DNA of 64,000 bases. Origin: Leptobrachium leishanense (lineage: Eukaryota; Chordata; Amphibia; Anura; Megophryidae). The notes beneath the pieces are model-generated. The model ran no database searches. It was not told where the DNA came from and saw nothing but the letters and a program-made list of their open reading frames with translations. The translations under genes and the position numbers were made by a program. The stretch is from assembly GCA_009667805.1 (NCBI GenBank), contig CM019075.1, positions 12,725,738 to 12,789,737 of the forward strand, read 5' to 3'. Shown here one piece after another: positions 48,501-58,955 of this stretch (the first letter of the stretch is position 1; each line of letters opens with the position of its first letter).

Positions 48501-50157
48501 TGCGAAGGGAAGAGGACCCAGTATCGTTCCTGTAACACTCAAGAGTGTCCAGGGAGCACTGGTGAGTTGAACCCTTGTGCAGACATAACGTTACGTTGCG
48601 GTCACATCTTCATGATAACTGAAAACAAGCTATATACATGCGGATGTGATTCAAAGAATTGTTTCCTCTAAACGCAGCCCAGACGTACAGAGAGCAGCAA
48701 TGTGCCGTATACAATCACAGAACAGATCTGTTTAAGGGATTCCCGTCTCCCATGGATTGGGTGCCAAGGTACAACGGGATTGCAGAAAAGGATCAATGCA
48801 AGCTCACCTGCCAGTCTCGACCATTAGGATATTACTATGTACTGGAGCCAAGGGTAAGTGCAACGCTGTGAATTCCTGGCCTATTTTCCCCATGGGAAAT
48901 GATAACTAATAAAACCTAGATGGATGAGTTAGTAAAGCTCGATTTTCTACAGGCTTCTCTACAATAACGGTTTCCTTGCTCATCAGGTGGGAGATGGTAC
49001 TCCTTGCTCTCCAGATTCAACCTCTGTGTGTGTTCAAGGCCGATGCGTCCACGCAGGATGCGACCGAGTCATCGGGTCCAAGAAGAAGTACGACAAGTGC
49101 ATGGTGTGCGGAGGGAATGGGTCCACGTGCTCGAAGACATATGGATCCTTCACAAAACCTAGGTAACAATACTTCACATAAAAATGAATTAATAAAGCTT
49201 ATATGCATAGAATATTATCATAAAGGGGAGGTTTTAGCAGGCGGGGGATAATCAACCACAAGGACTAGCTATTTTTAGGGGCAGAAATGACACTTTAGCA
49301 GTTTCTTTAGATATGAAAAGGAGAAGCTAATCGTTTAAAAGTTATTGTTTGGAGCATTATTTTTCTGACTACATTGAAACACACTCAAAAATATAGTGTG
49401 AGTCAACCCCACGTTGTGTTTGGCATCGATAAAAAGAGATAAAAATAGAAGGAATGCAAAGATTTAATCTTATTAGGAAAATAACATATCCTTTTTTTAA
49501 TTACCTTTGATAATATGTAATAAAAGTTGTTTTTATTTCCATTTAGTACAATCTCGTCTGTGTAAACTGGTGACAGGGTCATCTTTTCTGTCTACTTACA
49601 GCTATGGTTCAATCCCCGTAGGACTATAATTGTTTATATTACAAATCAAAGAACGAATAACCACTAATTCTTTTCAGTTTTGACTTTAAAACAATGTTCT
49701 TGTCTATTTTCCTGCTCTCAGGTACGGGTACAACGATGTGGTTACCATCCCAGCAGGAGCAACCAACATACTCATTCGCCAGAACAGCGGTTCATCCTCA
49801 AACAGTGACGGCATCTACCTGGCCCTGAAAAGGCAGGACGGCTCTTACGCACTCAACGGCAATTACATCTTGGTACCCTCGGAATTGGATGTCCAAATAG
49901 GAGGAGGATTGACCGTACGTTACAGCGGAGCCACCAAATCTACAGAATCTATCGTGGGACGTGGCCCTCTGAAAGAATCCTTAACTCTCCAAGCGTTGGT
50001 CGTCAGCGACCAAAGGGCTCCTCGCCTCAAATATACCTTTTTTGTTCCCAAACCCACTACTCGTTCCAGTCCTCAAAAGAAACCAACCGAGGACTGGGTT
50101 AAACGGAGGGCTCAGATCTTGGAAATTTTAAGGAGGACCAGCAAGAATCACAAATAA
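35955..50157 (+). CDS. adamts4: ADAMTS4 (aggrecanase-1), complete, nine exons, 847 aa
   Basis: A secreted zinc metalloprotease of the ADAMTS family that cleaves aggrecan and related proteoglycans in extracellular matrix. Coding exons: 35955-36593, 45923-46261, 46462-46594, 47575-47745, 47973-48259, 48375-48561, 48678-48853, 48987-49162 and 49722-50157. All introns are GT...AG and all phases fit. Domains: signal peptide (about 1-24), propeptide with cysteine switch C181, furin site RSKR (211-214), metalloprotease with zinc site [11 protein letters not shown] (368-378) and Met-turn near 398-402, disintegrin-like domain, one thrombospondin repeat (about 527-580), Cys-rich domain and spacer. There is no C-terminal thrombospondin repeat and the protein ends '...AQILEILRR...'. 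Those features, the length (human about 837) and the '[10 protein letters not shown]' propeptide separate it from ADAMTS1, 8 and 15. No coding break is seen. Confidence 0.97.
39290..41085. repeat. Minisatellite in adamts4 intron 1, 31-bp unit, about 58 copies
   Basis: The unit is 'gggtcactggccatatcaca' plus 'ccatttaaact'. A variant, 'gggtcacagcccatatcaag' plus 'ccatctaaact', alternates with it and forms two- to four-unit higher-order blocks in the right two thirds. The left end (39290-39480) is a homogeneous 'gtatctaagccgggtcactg' subtype. Confidence 0.95.
41095..41563. mobile_element. TTAA-target element inserted in the intron 1 minisatellite
   Basis: TTAA flanks both sides (41091-41094 and 41564-41567), and the array sequence continues across the insertion ('caccac' before, 'gggtcactgac' after). 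The ends, GGCCGGCGTCAGACGA and TCATCTGACAAAGGC, are an imperfect inverted pair. The interior is dense in 'gtccgt' and 'acgcac' words. A diverged, right-truncated relative lies inside another minisatellite at 55493-55889. A TTAA target suggests piggyBac- or Kolobok-type mobilisation. Confidence 0.82.
43231..43363. mobile_element. Short inverted-repeat element, 133 bp
   Basis: The left CAGGGCTTGACAAATCCATG and right ATTTGTCAAGCACGCTG are inverted copies around a short core with 'cccctaaaaatgtgtggctg'. The CAGGGCTTGACAAA end resembles hAT-type MITEs. The flanks do not show a clean 8-bp duplication. Confidence 0.65.
45923..46261 (+). CDS. adamts4: adamts4 exon 2: start of metalloprotease domain
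   Basis: Residues 214-326. The acceptor is ctcgcag|cgc; the first Arg completes the furin site, so the mature enzyme starts at F215 ('[15 protein letters not shown]'). It contains '[12 protein letters not shown]' and ends '...[10 protein letters not shown]' at cag|gtgagc, phase 0. Confidence 0.97.
46462..46594 (+). CDS. adamts4: adamts4 exon 3: metalloprotease, first zinc ligand
   Basis: Residues 327-370 plus one base of 371. It contains '[15 protein letters not shown]' and ends within the zinc motif (A-A-H-E-L-G). H368 and catalytic E369 are here. The donor is cttg|gtgagt, phase 1. Confidence 0.97.
46745..47345. repeat. AT-rich dispersed repeat in adamts4 intron 3, copy 2 of the 24219-24874 family
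   Basis: It is aligned by the same motif order as 24540-24870 and ends 'gttaatgaataacccc'. Its left end has a palindromic 'gaattcactatttagtgaat'. 'ttgaaacctatgggaatcgc' is a weak match to the core shared by the 16121, 22181 and 30854 elements. Confidence 0.6.
47575..47745 (+). CDS. adamts4: adamts4 exon 4: second half of zinc site and Met-turn
   Basis: Residues 371-427. The acceptor is attgcag|gtcatg. It completes [12 protein letters not shown] (H372 and H378 ligands) and includes the Met-turn 'MMAPVM' and '[14 protein letters not shown]'. It ends at aatg|gtaatt, phase 1. Confidence 0.97.
47973..48259 (+). CDS. adamts4: adamts4 exon 5: disintegrin-like domain
   Basis: Residues 428-523. The acceptor is tttgcag|gtcact. 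It encodes 'GHCLLDKP', '[15 protein letters not shown]' and '[14 protein letters not shown]', the Cys pattern of the ADAMTS disintegrin-like domain. It ends 'aac|gtgagt', phase 0. Confidence 0.97.
48375..48561 (+). CDS. adamts4: adamts4 exon 6: thrombospondin type 1 repeat
   Basis: Residues 524-585. It contains '[20 protein letters not shown]' and '[18 protein letters not shown]', with the WxxW and CSRTCGGG motifs of the central thrombospondin repeat, used for glycosaminoglycan binding in the family. The donor is actg|gtgagt, phase 1. Confidence 0.97.
48678..48853 (+). CDS. adamts4: adamts4 exon 7: Cys-rich domain, part 1
   Basis: Residues 586-644. The acceptor is acgcag|cccaga. It encodes '[18 protein letters not shown]' and 'DWVPRYNGI', ending 'GYYYVLEPR' at agg|gtaagt, phase 0. 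Confidence 0.96.
48987..49162 (+). CDS. adamts4: adamts4 exon 8: Cys-rich domain, part 2
   Basis: Residues 645-702 plus two bases. The acceptor is catcag|gtggga. It encodes '[20 protein letters not shown]' and '[17 protein letters not shown]'. The donor is ag|gtaaca, phase 2; this is the weakest donor of the gene. Confidence 0.95.
49722..50157 (+). CDS. adamts4: adamts4 exon 9: spacer domain and stop
   Basis: The acceptor ctctcag|gtacgg restores '[19 protein letters not shown]'. The spacer follows ('[12 protein letters not shown]', 'LRYSGAT'-like region), then a Pro/Ser/Thr-rich stretch and the terminal '[17 protein letters not shown]'. TAA at 50155-50157. There is no further thrombospondin repeat, as expected for ADAMTS4. 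Confidence 0.97.
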
Positions 50158-51488
50158 CTATTTAAAAATAGCAATGCCCGAGGGCACACATGCCTCAATT
50201 GACTTGAGGCCGAAACATACGTTCTTACCTAATTATTTTAGGCGTAATTATGAAGTGTTTGGAGAGAGAAAAACAAAAGACATTTTGTTTAACAAAAAAA
50301 GGACAATTGGATCTGAGCACTTTTGCAAAATATTTCTCGAGTTTTGGGGCGGTTTGTAGAAATCTTTTGCCTGCGTCTCTCTGAACCCTCAGAGATGCTC
50401 TCTTACGAGCAATTTAATGCTCCGGTTTACCATCAGCACAGAAAGCGTTGCCGAAAAACTGTCGTATTGTGTTGTTAAGTTAAATCTTGGTAAAGACTGA
50501 ATAGAGCAATCTCCGGGAACAAAACAGACTATCTTGGTATTGCTCAGTTTAACACAAGGCCCTGATGATGGCAGGTCCACCACCGAAGGCTTTTCTCCCT
50601 TTTTATTTCTCCCTGATCTATTGATTTGATCATCCAGATGGTTTCCCCTCAATGGTGGACTTTGAATGTTAAAGGAGTAATGAACACCACATGGAAACCC
50701 CGCTCTCAAAAGGACTTTAGGGGCTTCATGTAGACTCATTGACTTACACGAAGGGTCTCCTGGTATAGTAAGGCTCGTCGCTGACAAAGAAATGTCATGG
50801 AGGATTCGTGGACTGAAAGTAGAGTTGAAAACCTTTTTAATATGGGCATGCAAACAGAAAGATACAGAGGAAAGTTCTGAGAGTGCAAAAAGAGATTCCC
50901 ATCGTGTCGTTTTGGGCATAAAAACGGAAAAGAGACCAAAGCGCTTTATTGAACAGCCGCTTTACGATCTGGGAAGAAGAGGCCTCACTAATAGATCTGC
51001 TTGTCTGCTTTGCTGGTTATGCTATTTAAATTCATTATCAAAGGGATCTTGCAGAATGGACTGATATTTAATGCTAAAATTACATGTATTATGAACCAGA
51101 AAACCTTAGCCGTGAACATGGTACTGCACACACAGAGAGTGACTGCTTTACACCTGCTGGGAAGAGCTAATGTTATTTATATTTAGTCACTTGGCTACTG
51201 AGAAGGCTGTCTGGTCACGCCTTCAATTTAATCTGCCATGCTGTTGATTAAAACAAAAAAAAAGAAGAAAGAAACGGGATTTATTCAGGTCTGGACGTGA
51301 ACTTAAGTTGTGTCTAGACCAGTGGTGGATAGCCTTACAAAATGCCATTACATCCAGGGAAATGGAGTTTCCAAACACCCTTGGTGTCAAGGTTAGGCAC
51401 TACTGGCCTAGGTGGCAATTTGTGCATATCTTGCTTATTAGATGGGAGGCAATAATATACAAAAAACACCCTAACTTTATAAAATAAA
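50158..51488 (+). other. adamts4: Probable adamts4 3' UTR with candidate poly(A) signal
   Basis: Unique AT-rich sequence follows the stop. The first canonical AATAAA downstream that I find is at 51483-51488, giving a 3' UTR of about 1.35 kb. Another AATAAA is at 52504. A short MITE (51320-51405) would lie in the UTR. The exact end is not determined. Confidence 0.4.
51320..51405. mobile_element. Short hAT-like MITE, 86 bp
   Basis: The left CAGTGGTGGATAGCCTTAC and right GTCAAGGTTAGGCACTACTG are imperfect inverted ends. Flanks 'gtctagac' and 'gcctaggt' are weakly alike, so the 8-bp duplication is uncertain. Confidence 0.6.
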
Positions 51489-53263
51489 TTGGTGCATGCT
51501 TGCAGACAATCTTGCTGCTATGTTGACATCAAAATGAGCCATGAAACTTGGTGCTACCATCACAATCTCAGTAGAACGGGTTCCAGCGTCAATAACAGAG
51601 GAAAAGTGTATTCTCTCTCAGTCCAGTCTCCCCGCAGTGTAGACTAAGCGTGTCTTCCTAATCAAGGAGAACTTAGGTTTTACTGCATTCAACGACTTGT
51701 CAGCTCAGAGAGGTAGAGCAAAACCTGGTCCGTTTTTTAATATTTATGACTGGCCAACTGTTGGCTTGAGGCCACGGAGATACATGCACTGAATTTAACA
51801 CCTTTTGATAGTTACTAGAATGCCAAACCCTTCCAGTCATGTGCAGAACTGCCTAACAGATTTTGGTATGACTCTGGCTATTTATTGTATCATTAATATT
51901 TATTATTTTGTAGACTCAACAGATCATACGTGGTAGGCGTGGCACTATTACCGTGGCTCTTTAAGGATAAATTGTGTGAATGCTCTGGCCAACCATATTG
52001 TATCCAGCACTCCTTTACCAGCAAAACAGTGTCACTCTTTCCCTCTGTTATTCTGACAATTAATATCCAAGGTACACAAGAAACCGTTGCAATTTGGCCC
52101 CTGCCCCTTGCAGTAATCTTAGATGACATCAGTGACCCATGGTGCAATTCTCTCCTTTACGTCATGTGCAATATATGGTAAAATTTGAATATTGAGAAAC
52201 ACAAAAGATTACACAACTGGGGGTACATTACCTGTGAAAACCTGCACTCCAGTACAGTACATATTTCACTACAGGCTGCAGATGTTTCATCAACATTTAG
52301 TAATACGAAGGGACATTCTAGTCCTTTTTAAGGTAATCCTTATTATCTTTGTTTTATTTTCGTTTGATACTATTTAACTATTTTCAGCCTTCAACAAATT
52401 AATCATAGTTCTTCAGCAGTATGCATGAAGCATGCTTCCCAAGTGGCCCTATTTTGGACCGAACAGAAGCGGACTGGTTCCTGAGCAGTAGAGTCAGGAA
52501 TTCAATAAAGTTTTTGCCCAAGCTGCTGCACAGCCGTTCACTAGCGCTGCTGCAGCAACCAGCTTTGCTTCGAAGAAGCAGTTCAGCAGTTGCTGCTGCA
52601 ACAGTCAACGCTCCTCTTGCCCCCGTCTCCTGCACCATTCCCTAAAATGCAAGTGTCCCTTTTAAGCCATGTGAAATGATGGCAAGTATGCTGCAGACCT
52701 CACCTGTGATACTGACCTTCTTGGATCACAGTATCGTACGGAGCACTGCAGGAATATCCCTTTAAAATTGGATCACGTGACGCAGTGAGGAGTACATAAA
52801 CCTTTACCTTAAGATCAATGTCAAAATCATCTTAGAACAGGAAACACTAATGAGAACTGTAACCAACTATTTATTACTCACCTGTGACTGATCATATACT
52901 CTCCGGTGATGGTAGATCAGTATTAAGCGTGGTGACCATACTGCTCCTTGATGACATTTAATAATTCAGACTGCAGGGCAGCAGTGATTTTATTACAGCC
53001 CCGTAGCATACATTGGAAAGTTACCCCAGGACCCGACTAACGAGACACATATGTTAAACAACATTAAGTGAAAAGTCCTGTTCACCTATATACTGTTTGT
53101 GTCTTTCCTTTTTACAAAATGCTCATTTGTGCTGGGTATTTACTAGTGTCTACGTATTTTGGCTGCTAGGAAGTGCATTCAAGCTGCAGAGTGACATCAG
53201 AGGGCAAACAGCGTCACGATTCTCTATTAAATCCTAAAACTGCATGCCATCTCAGGACTTTGA
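51489..53263. other. Intergenic DNA, nothing recognised
   Basis: No gene or element is recognised. A Gln/Ala/Leu-rich frame at 52399-52645 comes from a local 'gctgctgcag' compositional run and has no domain. Confidence 0.4.
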
Positions 53264-53636
53264 CCCCTTCACTACCGAGAAAACTCTGTATCAGGCACCT
53301 GATGGTGCCTTTGAACACCTGAGTTATCTCGATCTGCAGGGAGCCACAGCTGCAGCTCTAACTGCACCAACTCATTTGGCCAAAAAGTTACAGTTACAAG
53401 TACTTATACAGTGTCAACAGTTTCCGTCGAACTTTACAATGGGGAAGCATGAACAGGTGACGTAATAAATAATAAAACATAAGGAACAGACGGCCCTGCC
53501 CGCCGGATAAATAGGTTATTACAGTTGGGAATATTCCCAAATATTTCTTACTGTATAACTATCATTAAAATGATTTTGCAAGAAAACACTGGTTCCTGAC
53601 AGTGTTTTTTTTTTAAATAACTTGGTAGTGAAGGGG
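53264..53636. mobile_element. piggyBac-like MITE, 373 bp
   Basis: The left end CCCCTTCACTACCGAG and right end CTTGGTAGTGAAGGGG are inverted. The right flank is TTAA and the left flank TTGA (one change from TTAA). A TTAA target with CCCCTT ends fits piggyBac. It has no transposase. The interior includes a 'cggccctgcccgccgga' segment like the dispersed repeat at 30320 and 32460. Confidence 0.75.
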
Positions 53637-53640
53637 TTAA

Positions 53641-54335
53641 GAACATGGCGCTCCTAGAAATGTAGTCCATCGCAGCTCAATTATCAGGAGTATAAAAACA
53701 CTGTACTGTACCGTGAGTTCTTGCAGTCCCAGGCGAAGCTCACTGCCATCCTCAAGCGAACGCCATTCATAAACCTAGAAAAACGACAGAAAAAACGAAT
53801 TCCTTGATTGCCCTTATCTTGCAGTAATTATGAACAGATAACACACACACTGTGGCCTCTAACAAACCCCCGGCACATCTGGATGGGATCTTAGCACAGA
53901 ATCAGATTACTGGTTTTGAAATGAAAACAAATGTATGTCAGCGAGCCTGAAAGACAAATCCTTAGGTCTGTGTTTCATATTGGTGGGTTTTTTATACTAA
54001 TTATTGTACTTTTTTTGTATTGTTTAAATGCACAAGAATTATTTAAAGCTATTTATATAAGATAAGAAAAAAGGCTCCGGTTTTCTTTTTTGTGTGCGTT
54101 GAGTGTCTATTCTGAAATATGTTACTGTCTGCATACTCCTGTGTGATGGTTTGTGTGGGCATGAATGCCATCTGGATAAATCTGTGCAATGTATGTTTGC
54201 AGGTCTATACGGTTGCATTGTTTTGTGCTACGGTTCTATATAGTCCTGTGCTGTATGAGTGTAAAGGCCAGGGCTACATCTGCTTGGTATGTCTTGACTC
54301 TATTTTTGCAGCCCTATTACTTGCTCGGCCCGATG
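53641..54335. other. Intergenic DNA, nothing recognised
   Basis: Unique sequence with no recognised gene; it leads into the 27-bp array. Confidence 0.4.
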
Positions 54336-57300
54336 TCTCAAATAACCCCCTCAGGTTCAACCCTCTGTAATGCCCCCTCAGGTTCAACCCTCTGTAATGC
54401 CCCCTCAGGTGCCACCCCCTGTATTGTCCTCCCCAGGTGCCTCCCTCTGAAATGCCCCCCTCAGGAGCCTCCCTCTGTATTGTACCCTCAAGAGCATCTC
54501 TCTATAATGTCCCCTCAGGTGATTCCCAGGTAATGCCCCCTGAGGTGCCTCCCTCTGAAATACCCCCTCACGATCCTCCCTCTGTATTGTCCCCTCAGGT
54601 GATTCGCAGTTAACGCCCCATCAGGTGCCTCCTTATGTATTGTCCTCTCAAGTGATTCCCAGGTAACACCCCCTCAGGTTCCTTCCTCTGAAATACCCCC
54701 TCAGGTGCCTATGTATTGTCCACAAGTGATTCCCAGGTAACGCCCCCTCAGTTGACTCCCTCTGAAATGCCCCCTCAGGTGTCTCCCTATGTAATGTCCC
54801 CTCTGAAATGCCCCCTCAGGTGTCTCCCTATGTAATGTACCCCAGGTGCCTCCCTATTTAATGCCCCCTCAGGTTCCTCCCTCTGTATTGTCCACTCAGG
54901 TGCCTCCCTATGTATTGCCCGTCAGATTCCTCCCTATGTATTGCCCCGTCAGGTGATTCGCAGGTAACACCCCCTCGGGTAACTCCCAGGTAACACCCCA
55001 TCGGGTACCTCCCAGGTAACACCCCCTCAGGTTCCTCCCTCTGTATTGTCCCCTCAGGTGCCTCCCTATGTTTTGTCCTCTCAGGTGCCTCCCTCTGTAT
55101 TGTCCTCTCAGGTGCCTCCCTCTGTATTGTCCCCTCAGGTGCCTCCCTATGTTTTGTCCTCTCAGGTGCCTCCCTCTGTATTGTCCTCTCAGGTGCCTCC
55201 CTCTGTATTGTCCTCTCAGGTGCCTCCCTCTGTATTGTCCTCTCAGGTTCCTCCCTATGTATTTATTTATAAAGGATTTTACCAGGAAGGATACATTGAG
55301 ATTTCTCTCGTTTTCAAGTATGTCCTGGTGTTTTGTCCAGTCAGGTGATTCCCAGGTAACACCCCCTCAGGTTCCTCCCTCTGAAATACCCCCTCAGGTT
55401 CCTCCCTCTGTATTGTCCCCTCAGGTTCCTCCCTCTGTATTGCCCTCTCAGGTGCCTCCCTATGTAATGCCCCCTCAGGAGATTCCAAGTAAGGCTGGTG
55501 TCGAACGAGCGCGTTTTCTACGGACTGTGCGCTTGTGCAGTAAGGACGCACTTTTTGACAGAAGACGCAGTAGTGGCCACACAGTCTGCTTTTGTTACTG
55601 ACATTATTTTTGACAGATGTAGGAGGAAAAATAAATTAAAATAAAAAAACATTTTGTCCGCCAAAAATGCTGGACGTATAAATGCAGTCCATCTGACCAC
55701 GTTCCATCACTCACACACTATGTGGACGTTGCGGACACAGCGCACTCCGCACGTCTGTTCTAGCGGTTTTACATTCATGCTAACTTGCGTCAGTTTGCCG
55801 TGTCCGTTGTGAATCCGCACTTCCGTGCGGACGTAATTCGTGTGTGGGGCTTCATCGGTCACGATTCTCTGCTACCACGGACGTACTAATGTGCCTATGT
55901 ATGGTCCCCTCAGGTGCCTCCCTATGTATGGTCCCCTCAGGTGCCTCCCTATGTATTGTCCCCTCAGGTGCCTCCCTCTGTATTGTCCCCTCGGGTGCCT
56001 TCCTATGTATGGTCCTCTCAGGTGCCTCCCTATGTATGGTCCCCTCATTTGCCTCCCTATGTATTGTCCCCTCAGGTGCCTTCCTATTTATGGTCCCCTC
56101 ATTTGCCTCCCTATGTATTGTCCCCTCAGGTGCCTCCCTATGTATTGTCCTCTCAGGTGCCTCCCTCTGTATTGCCCCTTCGGGTTCCTCCCAATGTATT
56201 GTCCCTCAGGTGCCTCCCTCTGTATTGTCCCCTCGGGTGCCTCCCTATGTATGGTCCCCTCAGGTGCCTCCCTATGTATTGTCCCCTCAGGTGCCTCCCT
56301 ATGTATTGTCCCCTCGGGTGCCTTCCTATGTATGGTCCCCTCAGGTGCCTCCCTATGTATTGTCCCCTCAGGTGCCTCCCTATGTATTGTCCACAAGTGA
56401 TTCCCAGGTAACGCCCCCTCAGTTGACTCCCTCTGAAATGCCCCCTCAGGTGTCTCCCTATGTAATGTCCCCTCTGAAATGCCCCCTCAGGTGTCTCCCT
56501 ATGTAATGTACCCCAGGTGCCTCCCTATTTAATGCCCCCTCAGGTTCCTCCCTCTGTATTGTCCACTCAGGTGCCTCCCTATGTATTGCCCCGTCAGATT
56601 CCTCCCTATGTATTGCCCCGTCAGGTGATTCGCAGGTAACACCCCCTCGGGTGCCTCCCTCTGTATTGTCCCCTCGGGTGCCTTCCTATGTATTGTCCCC
56701 TCGGGTGCCTTCCTATGTATGGTCCTCTCAGGTGCCTCCCTATGTATGGTCCCCTCATTTGCCTCCCTATGTATGGTCCCCTCAGGTGCCTTCCTATGTA
56801 TTGTCCCCTCGGGTGCCTCCCTCTGTATTGTCCCCTCGGGTGCCTTCCTATGTATGGTCCTCTCAGGTGCCTCCCTATGTATGGTCCCCTCATTTGCCTC
56901 CCTATGTATGGTCCCCTCAGGTGCCTCCCTATGTATTGTCCCCTCAGGTGCCTCCCTCTGTATTGTCCCCTCGGGTGCCTTCCTATGTATGGTCCCCTCA
57001 GGTGCCTCCCTATGTATTGTCCCCTCAGGTGCCTCCCTCTGTATTGTCCCCTCGGGTGCCTTCCTATGTATGGTCCTCTCAGGTGCCTCCCTATGTATGG
57101 TCCCCTCATTTGCCTCCCTATGTATGGTCCCCTCAGGTGGCTCCCTATGTACTGTCCCCTCAGGTGCCTCCCTCTGTATTGTCCCTTCGGGTTCCTCCCA
57201 ATGTATTGTCCCTCAGGTGCCTCCCTCTGTATTGTCCCCTCGGGTGCCTCCCTCTGTATTGTCCCTTTGGGTTCCTCCCAATGTATTGTCCCTCAGGTGC

Positions 57301-58475
57301 CTCCCTCTGTATTGTCCCCTCGGGTGCCTCCCTCTGTATTCCTCCCTATGTATTGTCCCCTCAGGTGCCTCCCTATGTATTGTCCCCTCGGGTGCCTTCC
57401 TATGTATGGTCCTCTCAGGTGCCTCCCTATGTATGGTCCCCTCAGGTGCCTCCCTCTGTATTGTCCCCTCAGGTGCCTCCCTCTGTATTGTCCCCTCAGG
57501 TGCCTCCCTATGTATTGTCCCCTCAGGTGCCTCCCTCTGTATTGTCCCCTGAGGTTCCTCAGTCTGTATTGTCCCTTCGGGTTCCTCCCAATGTATTGTC
57601 CCTCAGGTGCCTCCCTCTGTATTGTCCCCTCAGGTGCCTCCCTCTGTATTGTCTCCTCAGGTTCCTCCCTCTCTATTTCACCACAGGTGCCTCCCTATGT
57701 ATGGTCCTCTCAGGTGCCTCCCTATGTATTGTCCTCTCATTTGCCTCCCTATGTATTGTCCCCTCAGGTACCTCCCTATGTATTGTCCCCTCGGGTGCCT
57801 TCCTATGTATGGTCCCCTCGGGTGCCTCCCTATGTATTGTCCCCTCGGGTGCCTTCCTATGTATGGTCCCCTCAGGTGCCCCTCTGTATTGTCCCTTTGG
57901 GTTCCTCCCAATGTATTGTCCCTCAGGTGCCTCCCTCTGTATTGTCTCCTCAGGTTCCTCCCTCTCTATTTCACCACAGGTGCCTCCCTATGTATTGTCC
58001 CCTCGGGTGCCTTCCTATGTATGGTCCTCTCAGGTGCCTCCCTATGTATTGTCCTCTCATTTGCCTCCCTATGTATTGTCCCCTCAGGTACCTCCCTATG
58101 TATTGTCCCCTCGGGTGCCTTCCTATGTATGGTCCCCTCGGGTGCCTTCCTATGTATGGTCCCCTCGGGTGCCTCCCTATGTATTGTCCCCTCGGGTGCC
58201 TTCCTATGTATTGTCCCTCAGGTGCCTCCCTCTGTATTGTCCCCTCGGGTGCCTTCCTATGTATGGTCCTCTCAGGTTCCTCAGTCTGTATTGTCCCTTC
58301 GGGTTCCTCCCTCTGTATTGTCCCCTCAGGTGCCTCCCTCTGTATTGTCCCCTCAGGTTCCTCAGTCTGTATTTCCCCTCCGGTTCCTCCCTCTGTATTG
58401 TCTCCTCAGGTTCCTCCCTCTCTATTTCACCACAGGTTCCTCCCTATGTATTGTCCCCTCGGGGGATTCCTAGGT
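54336..58475. repeat. Large minisatellite, 27-bp unit, roughly 130 or more copies
   Basis: The unit is 'cctccctatgtattgtcccc' plus 'tcaggtg'. Common variants: 'ctctgtattg', 'atggtcctct', 'cctcgggtgc' and 'catttgcctc'. Because 27 is a multiple of three, every frame stays open for long stretches (over 600 codons in two + frames) and yields nine-residue peptide repeats; these are not genes. The array is interrupted by a 55493-55889 element and by a short foreign piece at 55260-55330. A 0.27-kb block is duplicated (54712-54980 and 56384-56652). The left part (54336-55030) is more diverged than the right. Confidence 0.95.
55493..55889. mobile_element. Truncated relative of the 41095-41563 TTAA element inside the 27-bp array
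   Basis: It begins 'ggctggtgtcgaacgagcgc' and matches the reverse complement of 41095-41563 through several blocks ('tctagcggttttac', 'cttgcg/catcagtttgcc', 'ctgctaccacggacgt'). It ends abruptly at about 55889 without the second terminal repeat, directly abutting array units. The left flank is 'gtaa', one change from TTAA. Confidence 0.75.
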
Positions 58476-58479
58476 AACG

Positions 58480-58955
58480 CCCCCTCCCCCGGTAATCTTT
58501 CTGTCCTTTTTCCCGCCTTTTGACCTGACCTTCCAGAGAGGAAAACAGACAGACTGCTGTGGGATCCGTTAAGGCGGTACCGACCGTACTAACACGCCGC
58601 TGATTGGCTGACAGTAGAACCTCAGACACGCTACTGACTGAGCTGGCCAATCAGAAGTCGGCTTGCGTTTAGGCGGTTGCTGGCAATTCTTGAGGAGACT
58701 CCCGCCTAAAAGGGCGGGAGGAAAGAGTAAACAAGCGTCTCATTGACGAGCCCTGTGACAGGTCAGCCTCCCGCGCAGTGGAAATAGACACGGCTATATT
58801 ACCGACCCTGACAGGGAGAGCTGTGTCTGCTTCCCTCAAGCCCCATGAATGGCGTCCCTGGGATTATCCCCCTCCATCCCTTCTCTTACACCATGAGGTA
58901 GAGACATTCTGCCAGGAGAGTATTGCAACAGGGGCCTTCTATACTGTGTCCCAGG
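58480..58955. promoter_or_regulatory. Small GC-rich promoter-like stretch with two CCAAT boxes
   Basis: It contains 'ctgattggctgac' (58599-58611, inverted CCAAT) and 'ggccaatcagaag' (58645-58657), together with local CpG enrichment and GC-box-like 'gggcgggag' (58713-58721). No open frame with a known domain follows. In human the gene next to the 3' side of ADAMTS4 is B4GALT3 in the same orientation, so a non-coding first exon of the next gene is one possibility, but nothing here proves it. Confidence 0.3.

Noticed and set aside
35955..50157. Assignment of the protease to ADAMTS15, ADAMTS8 or ADAMTS1
   Set aside because: The protein ends after the spacer without C-terminal thrombospondin repeats, has the length of ADAMTS4 and carries ADAMTS4-type sequence at the propeptide start and C-terminus.
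56651..58523. Two + strand open frames of more than 600 codons
   Set aside because: They translate a 27-bp tandem repeat, which stays open in several frames because the unit is a multiple of three; the peptides are nine-residue repeats without a start context or domain.
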